42,502 nucleotides of DNA, taken from contig DATKLE010000009.1 of NCBI GenBank assembly GCA_035542575.1, positions 1 to 42,502 of the forward strand, in the 5' to 3' direction. The translations under genes were made by a program, and so were the position numbers. The notes beneath the pieces are model-generated. The model was not told where the DNA came from. It ran no database searches and saw nothing but the letters and a program-made list of their open reading frames with translations. Of this stretch, positions 40,976 through 42,502 are shown one piece after another. Positions within the stretch are counted from its first letter, which is position 1. Each line of letters starts with the position of its first letter. The stretch is from JAIQET01 sp035542575. GTDB lineage: Bacteria > Acidobacteriota > Terriglobia > Terriglobales > Acidobacteriaceae.

Positions 40976-41596
40976 TTGTCGCAGATCACCGCACTATTCT
41001 GGGACGTAGGAGGCGTGCTCTTGAGCAACGCCTGGGACCGCGCGCAGCGGGCCCGCGCCCTCGGCACATTTCAGCTTGATCCGGCGGAGTTCCAGGACCG
41101 CCACGACATGCTGGTTTCCTCTTTTGAGCGCGGCAAAATCGGCCTCGAGGAATACTTGGATCGGACCGTGTTCTATCGTTCCCGGCCCTTTACCCGTGAA
41201 GCCTTCAAGAAATACGTCTTCTCGCTGTCGCAGCCGGATCCTGAAGCGCTGGAGATCGCGCGCCAGTTGGCCCGGTCCCGCAACTACCTGATGTCCACCA
41301 TCAACAATGAATCCAGGGAGCTGAACGAGTACCGCATCCAGACCTTCGGGTTGCGGGAAATCTTCAGTGTGTTCGTCAGCTCGTGTTTTGTCGGGCTGCG
41401 GAAACCCGAGGAGGGCATCTACCGGCTCGCCCTGGAAATCACCCAGAAGCGGCCCGAGGAGTGCTGCTTCATCGACGACCGTGCCCTGAACCTGGAGAGC
41501 GCGGCCAAGCTGGGTATGCACGTCATCCAGATGAAGGGGGCGGCCTCGCTGCGCGAAGAGTTGCAGATGCTGGGGGTGCAGGCGGCAGGAAAATGA
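40976..41596 (+). CDS. HAD-family hydrolase (HAD-IA type)
   Basis: The 206-residue product begins with TTG 40976, which follows AAGGA at good distance. It has the HAD motif I at the N-terminus (FWDVGGVLLS, nucleophile Asp then Gly in place of the usual second Asp, as in several HAD-IA proteins), motif II Ser-Thr in YLMSTINNES, the motif III Lys in GLRKPEEGIYRLAL, and motif IV ECCFIDDRALNLESA. These make an active phosphatase or dehalogenase-like enzyme plausible. The substrate is unknown. It follows the DUF3179 gene by 41 bases. Confidence 0.88.
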   Translation: MSQITALFWDVGGVLLSNAWDRAQRARALGTFQLDPAEFQDRHDMLVSSFERGKIGLEEYLDRTVFYRSRPFTREAFKKYVFSLSQPDPEALEIARQLARSRNYLMSTINNESRELNEYRIQTFGLREIFSVFVSSCFVGLRKPEEGIYRLALEITQKRPEECCFIDDRALNLESAAKLGMHVIQMKGAASLREELQMLGVQAAGK

Positions 41597-41609
41597 AGCG
41601 GGTCGTGGC

Positions 41610-42502
41610 CTACGCCGTCTTATGCGGCGGACGCGGCGGCGCTGCAGAGGACTGCACGCCTGGCCTGGCCGGTTCGGCACTCACTCCCAGGCTGAGATCA
41701 CTGGACCAGCAGTCGGCGGCGAACTTCCACTCCCCATCCTGGCGCGTGAAAATGATGAGGTACTTGCCTCGCTCTTCGCGCCGCTTGCCGGTGGCGCCCG
41801 GAACCAGCATTTTGCAACGGCCGGCTTCGAAGGCCACATCGCCGAACAATTCCACCCGCAGCGGCTCCATCTCCACCTCGCCCAGGCCCGCATCGAGCGC
41901 GGCGAAAAAGAACTCGCGAATGGATGCCGTGCCGCGCACCGGGGCAACATTGGGGCGCAGCACGAGCGCGTCCGCAGCATAGAGCTCTACCAGGTCATCC
42001 AGTTTCCTGGTGTTGCAGGCCAGCGTCCAGTGCTGGGTCATTCTTCGGAGGGCGGCTTCCGCCCGGCTCGACGCAGCTCCAGGGAGCGGGGCCCGCGGCC
42101 TCACCTCGCGCGCGGTCATAGCATCGGCCACGGCTCGCAGCTCCTGGCCCGCCGGCTGTGAGACTCCAGGGAGCGCGGAGAAATAGTGATGGTGATAGTG
42201 GTGATGGTAGTGGTGCTCGCCCGCAGGAAGCTCCGGGTTCTGTCCCGCTCGATGCGCCGCGGGCGGAGAGTGCGGGACCGGACCCTCCAACTCCGGCAGT
42301 GGAGTGTCTAACAGGGGAGCGCCGCAGGCCGCACAGAAATGGTTTCGCGGCGGATTGTGCGCGCCACAAATCACGCAACTCCGGGTCGCGGATGTTTCCT
42401 CAGACTTTGGCGCGGTATTCACGGATTGCTCGGTGTCCACTTCGACGGCCAGCCGCTGAATCGCCTGAAGAGCAGCGCTGATAGCGTCCTGGCCCGGCTT
42501 GG
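41610..42502 (-). CDS. Zinc-ribbon and SnoaL-like domain protein (5'-partial)
   Basis: The frame stays open to the right edge of the window, with natural-looking helical sequence (QDAISAALQAIQRLAVEVD) upstream of the GTG at 42440, so the true start probably lies outside. A double-cysteine zinc ribbon (CVICGAHNPPRNHFCAACG) is followed by a Pro-rich linker and a His/Tyr run (EHHYHHHYHHHYF). The C-terminal half is a SnoaL/NTF2-like domain (TQHWTLACNTRKLDDLVELY, ALVLRPNVAPVRG, KYLIIFTRQDGEWKFAADCW). NTF2-like folds bind small molecules or act as isomerases; no catalytic set was confirmed. The His run may bind metal ions. It is convergent with the HAD gene. Confidence 0.8.
   Translation of the reverse strand, partial: KPGQDAISAALQAIQRLAVEVDTEQSVNTAPKSEETSATRSCVICGAHNPPRNHFCAACGAPLLDTPLPELEGPVPHSPPAAHRAGQNPELPAGEHHYHHHYHHHYFSALPGVSQPAGQELRAVADAMTAREVRPRAPLPGAASSRAEAALRRMTQHWTLACNTRKLDDLVELYAADALVLRPNVAPVRGTASIREFFFAALDAGLGEVEMEPLRVELFGDVAFEAGRCKMLVPGATGKRREERGKYLIIFTRQDGEWKFAADCWSSDLSLGVSAEPARPGVQSSAAPPRPPHKTA

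Overview
The window is GC-rich bacterial chromosomal DNA. Several gene types seen here together are typical of Acidobacteriota: many multiheme cytochromes, a VWA-domain secreted protein, many TonB-C-terminal proteins, ExeA-like and CpsD-like ATPases with LuxR-type pseudo-receivers, and a TIGR03118-type protein. The phylum is an inference from gene content. No rRNA, tRNA, CRISPR array, insertion sequence or phage gene was seen.

Layout. (1) 1-8300: an electron-transfer island with a partial pentaheme membrane-anchored cytochrome, then, on the minus strand, a decaheme MtrA/DmsE-type cytochrome, an MtrB/PioB-type outer-membrane barrel, an 11-heme cytochrome fused to a cytochrome b domain (CbcL-like), and a seven-heme NapC/NirT-type protein. 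Together these can carry electrons from quinol through the periplasm and across the outer membrane. (2) 8669-10971: two Crp/Fnr paralogues, one full length with an FNR-like cysteine set and a CRP-like recognition helix, the other lacking its DNA-binding domain, then a TonB-like gene. (3) 11123-19056: mostly housekeeping and secreted proteins (PEBP, L-2-hydroxyglutarate oxidase, ProC, a degenerate GGDEF protein, TIGR03118, a VWA protein) and a patch of palindromic repeats. (4) 19547-25104: an exopolysaccharide-type regulatory block with two LuxR pseudo-receivers, a CpsD-like ATPase whose Walker A lysine is replaced, an ExeA-like ATPase, and a GAF-TM-TonB fusion. (5) 25469-29746: a carboxylate-type MFS transporter, a lysozyme-like lipoprotein, a DoxX/SDR pair divergent from a TetR gene, and a 51-residue membrane protein too short for ordinary ORF cut-offs. 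(6) 29976-33548: UDP-glucose dehydrogenase and UDP-glucuronate decarboxylase, which overlap, and a REC-PilZ-PilZ protein. (7) 33745-39527: a zinc-finger membrane protein and a minor-pilin operon (GspH/FimT, PilV, PilW, and a very large PilX-like protein) ending in a strong terminator. (8) 39658-42502: a DUF3179 gene with an in-frame TGA, a HAD phosphatase, and a partial zinc-ribbon/SnoaL-like protein.

Two cross-cutting observations stand out. First, a TGTGA-N6-TCACA palindrome recurs in front of the mtrA-like gene, the cbcL-like gene, both Crp/Fnr genes, the TonB gene, the MFS gene, the small membrane gene and ugd. It is the sequence that the S-R-E-T-V-x-R helix of the local FNR-like protein should read, so this looks like one redox-controlled regulon linking extracellular electron transfer with surface polysaccharide. 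Second, the DUF3179 gene has TGA exactly where the first cysteine of its C-x-x-C motif is expected, followed nine bases later by a hairpin with a GGTCT loop, as in bacterial SECIS elements. This is either a selenoprotein or a decayed gene, and a probable one-base frameshift upstream weighs towards decay.
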